DNA of 64,000 nucleotides from Halorarum salinum. GTDB taxonomy: Archaea; Halobacteriota; Halobacteria; Halobacteriales; Haloferacaceae. The position numbers and the translations under genes are program-made. The stretch is taken from NCBI RefSeq assembly GCF_013402875.1, contig NZ_CP058579.1:3844001-3908000 (forward strand), written 5' to 3'. Below are positions 46,687 to 54,376 of this stretch, in pieces; the first letter of the stretch is position 1; every line of letters starts with the position of its first letter. The notes below the pieces were generated by a model that saw only the letters and a program-made list of their open reading frames with translations, did not search any database and was not told the DNA's origin.

Positions 46687-47418
46687 TCAGTCCTCAAGGA
46701 ACGCCCGCGTGGCGGCGCGGCACTCGTCGTCGTCGAGCACCGTCCCGAACGAGTCGTGGATGCGCTCCCGTTCCTCCGCCGACGCCAGCCCCGCGGCCGC
46801 CGCCCGCTTCGCCGTCCTCGTCGCCGTCGGCGGCGACTCGGCGATCGACGCGACCAGCCCTTCCACGGCCGATTTGAGTTCCCCGTCCGACACGACCCGG
46901 TTGACCAGTCCCCACTCGCGGGCGCGGTCCGCGTCGATGGGCTCCCCGGTCAGCGCCAGTTCCATGAGCCGCTTCCGACCGACGGTTTCCGCGGCGCGCT
47001 CCATCGCGTACGGCGGGTACGCGCCGATGCTCGTCTCCGGGAGCGCGAACCGGGCGCCCTCGACAGTGACGGCGAGATCGGCCGCGGCGACGAGTTCACA
47101 GCCCCCGCCGTACGCGTGGCCGTTCACGGCGGCGACGACGGGCACGTCCAGCGTCTCGATGCCGAAGAAGGCGTCCGAGAGACAGGCCGCCAGTTTCCCG
47201 ACGTCCGCTTCGGTCTCGACCGCGTCGAGCGCCGCGACGTCGTCGCCGGCGCAGAACGCCTCCCCCGTACCCGTGAGCACCGCGACTCGCGCCTCGGCCT
47301 CGGCCCGTTCGAGCTGCTCGACGAGTTCGCGCCAGTCGGGGACGGTGAGCGCGTTCCGCTTTTCGGGCCTGTCGAGGGTGATCCACGCCGCCTCGTCCGC
47401 CACGTCGTACGAGAGCAT
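46687..47418 (-). CDS. Enoyl-CoA hydratase/isomerase family protein
   Basis: A crotonase-fold protein, 243 residues, probably acting on an acyl-CoA. The oxyanion-hole segments AFCAGDDVAAL (54-64) and NGHAYGGGCELVAAADL (99-115) are conserved. Glu111 is in the region of the first catalytic Glu; the residues PETSIGAYPP around the second acidic position give a possible second Glu. Exact reaction unknown. It is divergent from the M24-type gene, with a bipartite motif copy between. Confidence 0.87.
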   Translation of the reverse strand: MLSYDVADEAAWITLDRPEKRNALTVPDWRELVEQLERAEAEARVAVLTGTGEAFCAGDDVAALDAVETEADVGKLAACLSDAFFGIETLDVPVVAAVNGHAYGGGCELVAAADLAVTVEGARFALPETSIGAYPPYAMERAAETVGRKRLMELALTGEPIDADRAREWGLVNRVVSDGELKSAVEGLVASIAESPPTATRTAKRAAAAGLASAEERERIHDSFGTVLDDDECRAATRAFLED

Positions 47419-47557
47419 GGAGGCCGATTCGCGAAGGAGCCTCAAGGAGGTTGGGAGCGACGGAAACCGGACGACTACGCCGAGGTCGTCCGAGTGGTCG
47501 GGGGAAAACTGGAGGACGAGTCGGAGGTGAGTTGACTCGTTGACACCTCCTCCGAAG

Positions 47558-47588
47558 GAATTTGATATCGCGTCATTCGATTTACCGG
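47558..47588 (-). promoter_or_regulatory. Bipartite motif TTTACCGG / CGCGATATCAAATTC, copy 1
   Basis: On the plus strand GAATTTGATATCGCG (47558-47572), eight bases, then TTTACCGG (47581-47588). The same arrangement with the same spacing occurs at 57646-57676, and a related one at 59582-59608. It lies between the enoyl-CoA hydratase and the creatinase-like gene, so it could control either. Confidence 0.45.
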
Positions 47589-47662
47589 ACCGGTCGATCG
47601 GTCGCCGCAAACGCCCCTCCGCTTCCCCGAACCTTATGCCGCAACGGCCGAATCCGGCAAGT

Positions 47663-48844
47663 ATGGCGACGAAACTCCCCGAATCCGAGTTCGACGGTCG
47701 GCTCACGCACGTGCGCGGCCGCCTCGCGGACACGGACGCCGACGCGGCGACGTGGTTCGGCGCGACCGGCATCGAGTACCTCACGGGCTTTCACCACGTC
47801 CAGACCGAGCGCCCCGTCGTCCTCGCGGTCACCGACGAGCGGGTCGAGATCACCGTCCCGCGACTCGAAGTCGAGCGCGTGGCGTCGAACCCCCGCATCG
47901 ACGACGCCCACCACTACTTCGACTACCCCGGCGGCGCGCCCGTCGAGGTCGCCGCGGGGATGCTCGAGGGGATGGGCGTCGAGTCGGTCGTCTCCGACGC
48001 CGACGGCGCCCCCGGGGTGATGGGGTACGAGGGCCCCGCCCTCTCGGAGTTCGTCGAGGTCGACTCCCAGTCGTGGACGACCCGGATGCGCTGGGAGAAG
48101 ACCGAGGCGGAGGTCGACCTGGTCCGCGAGTCCGCGAAGTGGGCGAACCTCGGCCACCGGTACCTCGCGGAGTACACAGAGGTCGGCGCCCACCCCGCGA
48201 CGGTGAGCCAGCGCGCCTCGACGGAGGCGTCCCGCGCGATGCTGGACGCGCTCGGCGACCGGTACTCGGTGCGGGTCCGGGGGAGCGGTCCGGTCCACGC
48301 GGGCTACATCTCCGGCGAGGAGACCGCGCTCCCGCACGGGCACACGCCGAACGAGACGCTCTCGGAGGGGGACGTGCTCATCACCGGCGCGTCGGCGAAC
48401 GTCGACGGCTACCGCTCCGAACTCGAGCGGACGATGTTCGTCGGCGACTACACCGACGAGCAGGAGCACTACTTCGAACTCATGCTGGAGGCCCAGACCA
48501 TCGCCATCGACGCGCTCGGCCCCGGCGTCCCGATCAGCGACGTGGATCGGGCCGTGTGGGACTACTTCGAGGAGCAGGGCGTGACCGACCTCGCGCGCCA
48601 CCACGTCGGGCACAACATCGGGCTCGACGGGCACGAACCGCCGTACATCGACCGTGGCTGGGGCGAGTACGACCACGTCGACGAGGGCGACGCGCTGATG
48701 GCGCCGGGACAGATTTACACCATCGAACCGGGCCTGTACACCGACGAGGCGGGCTACCGCCACTCGGACACGATCGCCGTCACCGAGACCGGGACCGAGT
48801 GGCTCACCTACTTCCCGCGTGACGTCGACTCGAACGTGATCTGA
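47663..48844 (+). CDS. Creatinase/prolidase (M24) family protein with altered metal ligands
   Basis: A 393-residue pita-bread-fold protein: N-terminal creatinase-type domain (1-~140) and C-terminal M24 domain. Of the five usual metal ligands only His317 (VGHNIG) and Glu355 (IEPG) are seen; the expected Asp, Asp and Glu are Thr241, Glu253 and Ser368 (LITGAS, SELERT, GYRHSDT). The SELERT and GYRHSD words resemble metal-free creatinase. So it is probably not a metallopeptidase; hydrolysis of a creatine-like amidine is possible. ATG 47663 is leaderless-type (CCTTATG about 27 bases upstream). Confidence 0.85.
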   Translation: MATKLPESEFDGRLTHVRGRLADTDADAATWFGATGIEYLTGFHHVQTERPVVLAVTDERVEITVPRLEVERVASNPRIDDAHHYFDYPGGAPVEVAAGMLEGMGVESVVSDADGAPGVMGYEGPALSEFVEVDSQSWTTRMRWEKTEAEVDLVRESAKWANLGHRYLAEYTEVGAHPATVSQRASTEASRAMLDALGDRYSVRVRGSGPVHAGYISGEETALPHGHTPNETLSEGDVLITGASANVDGYRSELERTMFVGDYTDEQEHYFELMLEAQTIAIDALGPGVPISDVDRAVWDYFEEQGVTDLARHHVGHNIGLDGHEPPYIDRGWGEYDHVDEGDALMAPGQIYTIEPGLYTDEAGYRHSDTIAVTETGTEWLTYFPRDVDSNVI

Positions 48845-48865
48845 GCCCCGGTAGGGGGATTCGTG

Positions 48866-49963
48866 ATGACCGGGACACCCATCCTCGACGGCCACACGGA
48901 CGTTCTCCTCGACGTCCACGGGTCCCGCTCGGGCGACCGATCGTTCTCGGAGCGGTCCGCCGAGGGGCACGTCGACCTCGCCCGACTCCGGGAGGGGAAC
49001 GTCGCCGCCGCCTTCTTCGCCTCGTTCGTCCCGACCCCGGACGGCGGTGCCGGAGGGGGCAGCGGCGACACGGGGAACGGAGACGTCAGCGAGGGTGGAG
49101 CGGTCGGACGCGCCGACGAAACCGACGACCGCGAGCCAACCAAACTCCCGAAGCGGGTCGACCACGACGTCGCCCGCCGGGAGACCGGACGGATGCTCGA
49201 CCTCCTCGATCGATGGGCCGACGGGATCGACGGGTTCCGCCTCGTGGGCGACGCGGCCGACCTGGACGCCTGTCTCGCCGGCGACGTCGTCGGGGCCGTG
49301 CCACACCTCGAGGGGGCCGAGGCGATCGCCCCGGACCTGTCGAACCTCGACGCGCTGTACGAGCGTGGCGTCCGCTCGGTGGGGCTCTGCTGGTCCAGGC
49401 CGAACGCGTTCGGGCACGGCGTCCCGCTCGTCCACGACGCCTCGCCGGACATGGGACCGGGGCTGACCGACGCCGGCGAGCGACTCGTGCGGGCCTGCGG
49501 GGAGCGCGGCGTCGTCGTCGACTGTGCGCACCTGAACGCCGCCGGGTTCGGCGACGTCGCCCGCGTCTCGGACGCGCCGCTGGTGGTGAGCCACGGCGCG
49601 GCCCACGCCGTCTCGCCGGCCGCGCGGAACCTCACCGACGACCAGCTCCGCGCGGTCGCCGACTCCGGCGGCGTCGTGGGGCTGACGTTCGCCGTCTCAC
49701 AGCTCCGCCCGGACGGCGAGAACGACCCCGGGACGCCCCTCTCGGTGCTGGTCGACCACCTCGACCACGTCGTCGACGTGATGGGGCCGGAACACGTCGC
49801 GCTCGGCTCGGACCTGGACGGAACGACGGTTCCCGACACCGTCGGCGACGCGTCGGGTCTCCCGCGCGTCCTCGACGCCCTGCGCGACCGGGGGTGGTCC
49901 GAGCGAACCGTCGAGCGGGTGGCACACGGGAACTGGGCTCGCATCCTGCGCGAGACGCTGTAA
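48866..49963 (+). CDS. Membrane dipeptidase (M19, renal dipeptidase family)
   Basis: A zinc dipeptidase of the TIM-barrel amidohydrolase superfamily, 365 residues. The metal motif DGHTDVLLD (8-16), the metal-bridging Glu in VPHLEGAEAI (~145-154), the conserved VSHGAAHAVSP and the terminal ALGSDLDGTT (~312) with its final Asp ligand are all visible. A Gly/Ser-rich, acidic insertion at ~60-90 is unique. It follows the creatinase-like gene by 21 bases, so the two may form an operon for peptide or amide breakdown. Confidence 0.9.
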   Translation: MTGTPILDGHTDVLLDVHGSRSGDRSFSERSAEGHVDLARLREGNVAAAFFASFVPTPDGGAGGGSGDTGNGDVSEGGAVGRADETDDREPTKLPKRVDHDVARRETGRMLDLLDRWADGIDGFRLVGDAADLDACLAGDVVGAVPHLEGAEAIAPDLSNLDALYERGVRSVGLCWSRPNAFGHGVPLVHDASPDMGPGLTDAGERLVRACGERGVVVDCAHLNAAGFGDVARVSDAPLVVSHGAAHAVSPAARNLTDDQLRAVADSGGVVGLTFAVSQLRPDGENDPGTPLSVLVDHLDHVVDVMGPEHVALGSDLDGTTVPDTVGDASGLPRVLDALRDRGWSERTVERVAHGNWARILRETL

Positions 49964-50069
49964 CGGCCGAACGGGACCGACGCCGACGCCGATACGGGGC
50001 GACGGGTCGCCGCACGCCCGACCGACAGCGGTGGCTTCTTGCCGGCGCCGCGCCCAGCCGACAACAGTC

Positions 50070-50708
50070 GTGGCGACCTCCTTCGACATGTTCGGGACGC
50101 TCGTCTCGGTCGAGCGCCCCGCCGACCCGGCCGCCGCCGTCGCCCGCGAGTTACGGGAGCGCGACGTGGCGGTGCCGGACGACTGGGAGGCCGCCTACCG
50201 CGAAGTCCACGTCGACGCCCCCGACGGGGCCGAGATCCCGCTCCCCGCCCACGTGAGCGCCGCGCTCGCCTCCCGCGGCGCGGACGCGCCGGCCAACGCC
50301 GCGCGCCGGGCCGTCGTCGCCGCCTTCGACCCGGAGGTCGCGACGCTGGAGGGCGCCGTCGCGGCCGTCCGGGCGGCCGGCGAGCGCGGCCCGGTCGGAC
50401 TGCTGTCGAACTGCTCGGTCCCCGAACTCGTCGGCCGGACGCTGGTCCGCTCGGGGCTCTCGCGGGACGACTTCGACGCGATCGTCTCCAGCGTCGCCTG
50501 CGGGTGGCGCAAACCGGACGCGCGGGCGTTCGAGACGGTCGCGGACCGACTCGGCGAGCCCGTGGACTCGCTGGTCCACGTCGGCGACGACCCGGCCACG
50601 GACGGCGGCGTCCGCGCGGCCGGGGGGGCGTTCCTCGACGCGTCCGAGCGGCCGCTCCCCGAACTCGCGACCGCGTGGCGGGCGGGCGCGGAGGTGGACG
50701 GGTGCTGA
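50070..50708 (+). CDS. HAD-superfamily phosphatase at the head of the cobalamin operon
   Basis: A HAD hydrolase, 212 residues. Motif I SFDMFGTLV (4-12; Asp6 nucleophile, second position Phe as in haloacid-dehalogenase-like members), motif II LLSNCS (~109), motif III Lys in GWRKPDA, and motif IV GDDPATDG are visible. GTG at 50070 is chosen (a GTG at 50031 is an alternative that adds 13 residues). Leading cbiB-cobS-cobY-cobD-cbiZ, it is a fair candidate for the missing alpha-ribazole or cobalamin-5'-phosphate phosphatase. Confidence 0.85.
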   Translation: MATSFDMFGTLVSVERPADPAAAVARELRERDVAVPDDWEAAYREVHVDAPDGAEIPLPAHVSAALASRGADAPANAARRAVVAAFDPEVATLEGAVAAVRAAGERGPVGLLSNCSVPELVGRTLVRSGLSRDDFDAIVSSVACGWRKPDARAFETVADRLGEPVDSLVHVGDDPATDGGVRAAGGAFLDASERPLPELATAWRAGAEVDGC

Positions 50709-50733
50709 CCGCGGAGGTAGACGCGTGCTGACC
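50688..50733 (+). repeat. 23-base tandem duplication at the HAD-cbiB junction
   Basis: Two adjacent 23-base copies, 50688-50710 and 50711-50733, differ at two positions. Each contains GTGCTGACC, so the HAD stop (TGA, 50706-50708) and a GTG start occur in both. The second GTG (50725) opens cbiB; the first (50702) leads only to a 9-codon frame. Confidence 0.85.
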
Positions 50734-51669
50734 GCCGCGGCAGTCCTCCTGGCTGCGGGGCTCGACGCCCTCCTGGCGGAGCCCCCGTCACGGGTGCACC
50801 CAGTCGCGCTGTTCGGCCGGCTCGTCTCACCCGTGGACCGGGGGTGGACCCGGCCGCGGCTCGCGGGCGTCGCCGCCGCGGCGTTGTTTCCCCTCCTCGC
50901 GGGGGGCGTCGCCTTCGGCGCCGTTCACCTGGCCGCCGGGGTCGAGCCCGTCGCGGGCGCCGTCCTCACGGGGGTGGTCCTGTTCTCGACGTCGAGCCTG
51001 CGGATGCTGCTCGCGGCCGCCCGGCGGACGGTCCGGGAGACGGAGTCGGACCTCGACGCGGCGCGGGAGTCGCTCCCCGCGCTCGCCGGACGGGACGCCG
51101 ACGCGCTGTCCGCGGGACAGGTTCGCTCGGCGGCCGTCGAGTCGCTCGCGGAGAACCTCGCGGACGGGTTCGTCGCGCCGCTCGGGGCGTTCACGCTCGC
51201 GGGCGCCGCCGCCGGCGTCCTCGCCCCCGACCCCGGCGCACCCGGCCTCGTGCTCGCGTCCGCTGCCGCCGCGGCGGCGTGGGTCAAGGCGGTGAACACG
51301 CTCGACTCGATGCTCGGCTACCGGTCGAAGCCGGTCGGCTGGGCGCCCGCCAGGCTCGACGACCTCGTGATGTGGGTTCCCGCGAGGGCCACCGCGCTGC
51401 TCGTCGCGCTCGCGGCCGGGCGGCCGGCCGCGCTCGTCGCCGCTCGCTCGGACGCACGGGCCCCGCCGTCGCCGAACTCGGGCTGGCCGATGGCGACGCT
51501 CGCGCGCGTCCTCGGCGTGCGGCTGGAGAAGCCCGGCGTCTACGTCCTCGCCGGGGGCGACGGCCATCCGACCGCCGCGGACGCGACGCGCGCGCTCGGG
51601 GTGACGGCGTTCGCCGGGATCGCGGCGGTCGCCGTCTCCGTCGGCGTGCTCCTGGAGGTGGCGCTCTGA
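50725..51669 (+). CDS. cbiB: Adenosylcobinamide-phosphate synthase CbiB
   Basis: Integral membrane enzyme that joins adenosylcobyric acid with aminopropanol phosphate. 314 residues with about six hydrophobic segments and the family signature LDALLAEPPSRVHPVALFGR near the N-terminus, then WVKAVNTLDSMLGYRS (about 190-205) and ARLDDLVMWVPAR. Start GTG at 50725, one base-pattern later than a decoy GTG created by a 23-base tandem duplication. cobS follows with an overlapping start (TGATG). Confidence 0.93.
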   Translation: MLTAAAVLLAAGLDALLAEPPSRVHPVALFGRLVSPVDRGWTRPRLAGVAAAALFPLLAGGVAFGAVHLAAGVEPVAGAVLTGVVLFSTSSLRMLLAAARRTVRETESDLDAARESLPALAGRDADALSAGQVRSAAVESLAENLADGFVAPLGAFTLAGAAAGVLAPDPGAPGLVLASAAAAAAWVKAVNTLDSMLGYRSKPVGWAPARLDDLVMWVPARATALLVALAAGRPAALVAARSDARAPPSPNSGWPMATLARVLGVRLEKPGVYVLAGGDGHPTAADATRALGVTAFAGIAAVAVSVGVLLEVAL

Positions 51670-52418
51670 TGGCGAGCGCGCTTCGGGGTGCGGTCTCCTT
51701 CCTCACGCGCCTGCCGGCCGGCGGCGACGGCGACGACTGGGACGCCTTCAGACGGGCGCCCGCGGCGTTCCCGGCGGTGGGGTACCTCGTCGGCGGGCTC
51801 GCGGGGCTGGCGCTCCTCCTCCCGTTCCCGCCGGCCACCGCGGCCGCGGCGTACCTCGTCGCCGTCTACGTCGTCACCGGCCTGCCCCACGCCGACGGCC
51901 TGGCCGACCTCGGGGACGCCGCGGCCGTCCACGGCGACGCCGACCGGCGACGCGAGGTCATGAAGGACTCCGCCACCGGGGTCGGCGGCGCGCTGGCGCT
52001 CGGCTTGGCGCTCCTCGTGCTGGCCCTCGGCGCGTTCGGCGCCGCCGAGATGGGGAGCGAGGTCGCGGCGTTCCGGCTCGTCGTCGCCGCCGAGGTCGGC
52101 GCGAAGGCCGGAACGGCGCTGCTCGTCTGTCTCGGCGACCCCGGTCACGAGGGACTCGGGAGCCGGGTCGTCGGGGAAGCCGGTCCGGTCGACCTCGTGC
52201 TCGTCGCCGCGCTCGCGCTCCCCGCCGCCGTCGCTGGCTTCTCGACGTTCCCGGCGCTGGTCGCCGCGCTGCTTGCCGCTCCCGCGGTCGCGTTGCTCGT
52301 GAAACGGTGGGCGGACCGGCGCCTCGGCGGGGTCACGGGCGACGTGCTCGGCGCCGCGAACGAACTCGGGCGCGCGGCCGCGCTCCACGCGGGGGTGGTG
52401 GCGTGGACGCTGTTCTGA
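51669..52418 (+). CDS. cobS: Cobalamin synthase CobS
   Basis: Adenosylcobinamide-GDP ribazoletransferase: couples activated cobinamide and alpha-ribazole in the membrane. 249 residues, mostly hydrophobic, with the conserved N-terminal FLTRLPAG, the acidic motif HADGLADLGDAAAVHGDADRR (about 74-94) that binds metal, and MKDSATGVGG. The ATG overlaps the cbiB stop (TGATG). It shares a 16-base overlap with cobY downstream. Confidence 0.94.
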   Translation: MASALRGAVSFLTRLPAGGDGDDWDAFRRAPAAFPAVGYLVGGLAGLALLLPFPPATAAAAYLVAVYVVTGLPHADGLADLGDAAAVHGDADRRREVMKDSATGVGGALALGLALLVLALGAFGAAEMGSEVAAFRLVVAAEVGAKAGTALLVCLGDPGHEGLGSRVVGEAGPVDLVLVAALALPAAVAGFSTFPALVAALLAAPAVALLVKRWADRRLGGVTGDVLGAANELGRAAALHAGVVAWTLF

Positions 52419-52969
52419 TGTGCGGCGGGGCGGGTAGCAGGCTGGAACCGGCCGCTGCCGCGGAGAAGCCGCTCGTCCCGGTCGGCGGGGTGCCGATGGT
52501 CGAACGCGTCCGCCGCGCGCTCGCGGCGTCGCGGGTCAAGCGCGTCCACGCCGTCGCCTCCACGCGGACGCCCCGGACCCGGGAGTGGGCCGAATCGGCC
52601 GACTGCGAGGTGATCGACGGAACCGGCGAGGGGTACGTCGCCGACCTCGACCGGGCGCTCGACGCGGTGGGACGGCCGGCGCTCACGGTCGCCGCGGACC
52701 TCCCCCTGCTCGCGCCCGGGACGGTCGACAGGGCCATCGACGGGGCGAACGGCGACTCGCTCGCGATCTGCGTTCCGGCCGACCTGAAGCGAGACCTCGG
52801 CGCAAGCGTGGACACGTCGTTCGAGCACGACGGGCGGGAGCTCGCGCCGTCCGGCCTCAACGTCGTGGGGGAGGGGGAGGACCGCGTCGTGGTCCGGGAC
52901 GACGAGAGGCTCGCCGTGAACGTGAATCGGCCGGGGGACCTCGAACTGGCCCGGGAACTGGCGGAGTGA
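52403..52969 (+). CDS. cobY: Adenosylcobinamide-phosphate guanylyltransferase CobY
   Basis: Archaeal non-orthologous replacement of CobU: transfers GMP from GTP to adenosylcobinamide phosphate. A MobA-like nucleotidyltransferase fold with the N-terminal loop MCGGAGSRL and EKPLVPVGG (6-29), and VAADLPLL (~97-104) as the metal motif. 188 residues from GTG at 52403 (MDAVLMCGG), overlapping cobS by 16 bases; the ATG at 52418 would remove the first strand. Confidence 0.9.
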   Translation: MDAVLMCGGAGSRLEPAAAAEKPLVPVGGVPMVERVRRALAASRVKRVHAVASTRTPRTREWAESADCEVIDGTGEGYVADLDRALDAVGRPALTVAADLPLLAPGTVDRAIDGANGDSLAICVPADLKRDLGASVDTSFEHDGRELAPSGLNVVGEGEDRVVVRDDERLAVNVNRPGDLELARELAE

Positions 52970-53359
52970 TCTCGGTTCGTTTCGCGAGAGGGAACCAGCC
53001 GGTCGGCGCGCGCGACGCGAGCCCCCTCGTGGGGCGAGCGCACGCGCGCGAGGGACGAGCACCGTAGTAGAGTGAGCGAAGCGAACGAAACGAGGAGCGC
53101 AGGAGGCTGGGGAGGGTGAGGTGCGGTCGGGCGGGACTGAAAGGGGCCGCGGCTCTCGACGAACGCGGACGACGCAAGCACCGCAGGAGCGAGGCGGAGC
53201 CGAGCGACGAGGAGCACAGCGAGGCCCTGGAGTCGAGAGCCACGGGGGCTTTCGAGGCGTTCTACCCTCGGGGATAACCGCCATTGCGTTCTGCGCGTTC
53301 CGACCGACTGGCCGACCGAACGACACAAGATTCAGGCCGACCCGCCCCGACGACCCCGT
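52970..53359. other. Intergenic inside the cobalamin cluster
   Basis: A 390-base gap between cobY and cobD that holds copy B of the structured element (53048-53256). The last ~70 bases upstream of cobD include AAGATTC-type T/A-richer DNA (53329-53335) about 28 bases before the ATG, a possible promoter for cobD-cbiZ. No gene. Confidence 0.6.
53048..53256 (+). repeat. Structured intergenic element, copy B
   Basis: Plus orientation: GCGAGGGACGAG at 53048, left box GACTGAAAGGGGCC (53135-53148), left stem GCGGCTCTCGAC (53149-53160), 71-base spacer, right stem GTCGAGAGCCAC (53232-53243; 11 of 12 pair) and right box GGGGGCTTTCGAG (53244-53256). The spacer includes the word GCAAGCACCGCAGGAGCGAG, the reverse of the orientation seen in copy A. 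It splits the cobalamin gene cluster. Confidence 0.85.
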
Positions 53360-54376
53360 ATGCACCCCGACGCGCTCGGGTCGGTCGGCCGCGTCCCCCA
53401 CGGCGGCGAGTCGGACCCGGCCGTGCTCGACTTCAGCGCGAACACGAACCCCGAGCGGCCGCCCGGCGTCGCGGACGTCTACGCCGAGGCGCTCGAGGGC
53501 TCCCGGAGGTATCCGGACGACGACTACCCGGAGTTCCGGGCCGCGGCCGCCGAGTACGTCGGCTGTGACCCCGGGCACGTGATCGCCTCGCCCGGCGGGC
53601 TGGCGGGGATGCGGCTGGCGTTCGAGGCGACGCTGACCGCGGGCGACTCGGCGCTCGTTCCGTACCCCTCGTTCTCCGAGTACGCCCGCGAGGTCCGACT
53701 GCAGGGCGCCGACCCCGAGTTCGTCCCCCACGACGCGATCCTCGGGGCCGACCCGTCGGGCCACGCGCTCGCGGTCGTCTGCACGCCGAACAACCCGACC
53801 GGCGAGGCGGCCGACCCCGAGGCGCTGCGGAGATTCGCACGACGGTGTCGGGAATCGGAGACCGACCTGCTCGTCGACGAGGCGTTCCTCGACTACACGG
53901 GGCTCGCCTCGCTCGCGGGCGAACCGGGCGCCGTCGTCGCCCGCTCGCTGACGAAGGTGTTCGGCCTGCCGGGTCTCAGGGCGGGCTTTCTCGTCGCCGA
54001 GGGCGACCTCCGGGCCCGACTGGCGGCCGCGCGGCCCCCGTGGAACCTGTCGACGCCCGCGGCCCGCGTCGGGGCGCGCTGTCTCCGCGCGACCGACTTC
54101 GTGGGGGAGACGCGCGAGCGGACCGACCGCGAACGCGAACGGCTGCGGACGCGGCTCGAACCGGCGTATGACGTCGCGCCCTCCGACGCGCCGTTCCTGC
54201 TGCTCGACACCCGCGAACGCGACCCGGAGCAGGTGGTCGCACGCGCCCGCGACCGTGGGGTGGCCGTCCGAGACGCGACGACGTTCCGCGGGCTCCGGAA
54301 TCACGTCCGCGTGGCCGTGAAACGCCGCGAGGGGAACGACGAACTCCTTCGGGCGCTCCCGGGGGTAGGACCGTGA
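53360..54376 (+). CDS. cobD: L-threonine-O-3-phosphate decarboxylase CobD
   Basis: A PLP enzyme that makes (R)-1-amino-2-propanol O-2-phosphate, the linker in cobalamin. Fold-type I aminotransferase layout, 338 residues: FSANTNPERPP near the N-terminus (25-35), TPNNPTG (142-148), VDEAFLDY (172-179), and the PLP Lys199 in SLTKVFGLPGLRAGF. It could be histidinol-phosphate aminotransferase by fold, but the cobalamin neighbours favour CobD. Its stop overlaps the cbiZ start (GTGA). Confidence 0.92.
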   Translation: MHPDALGSVGRVPHGGESDPAVLDFSANTNPERPPGVADVYAEALEGSRRYPDDDYPEFRAAAAEYVGCDPGHVIASPGGLAGMRLAFEATLTAGDSALVPYPSFSEYAREVRLQGADPEFVPHDAILGADPSGHALAVVCTPNNPTGEAADPEALRRFARRCRESETDLLVDEAFLDYTGLASLAGEPGAVVARSLTKVFGLPGLRAGFLVAEGDLRARLAAARPPWNLSTPAARVGARCLRATDFVGETRERTDRERERLRTRLEPAYDVAPSDAPFLLLDTRERDPEQVVARARDRGVAVRDATTFRGLRNHVRVAVKRREGNDELLRALPGVGP

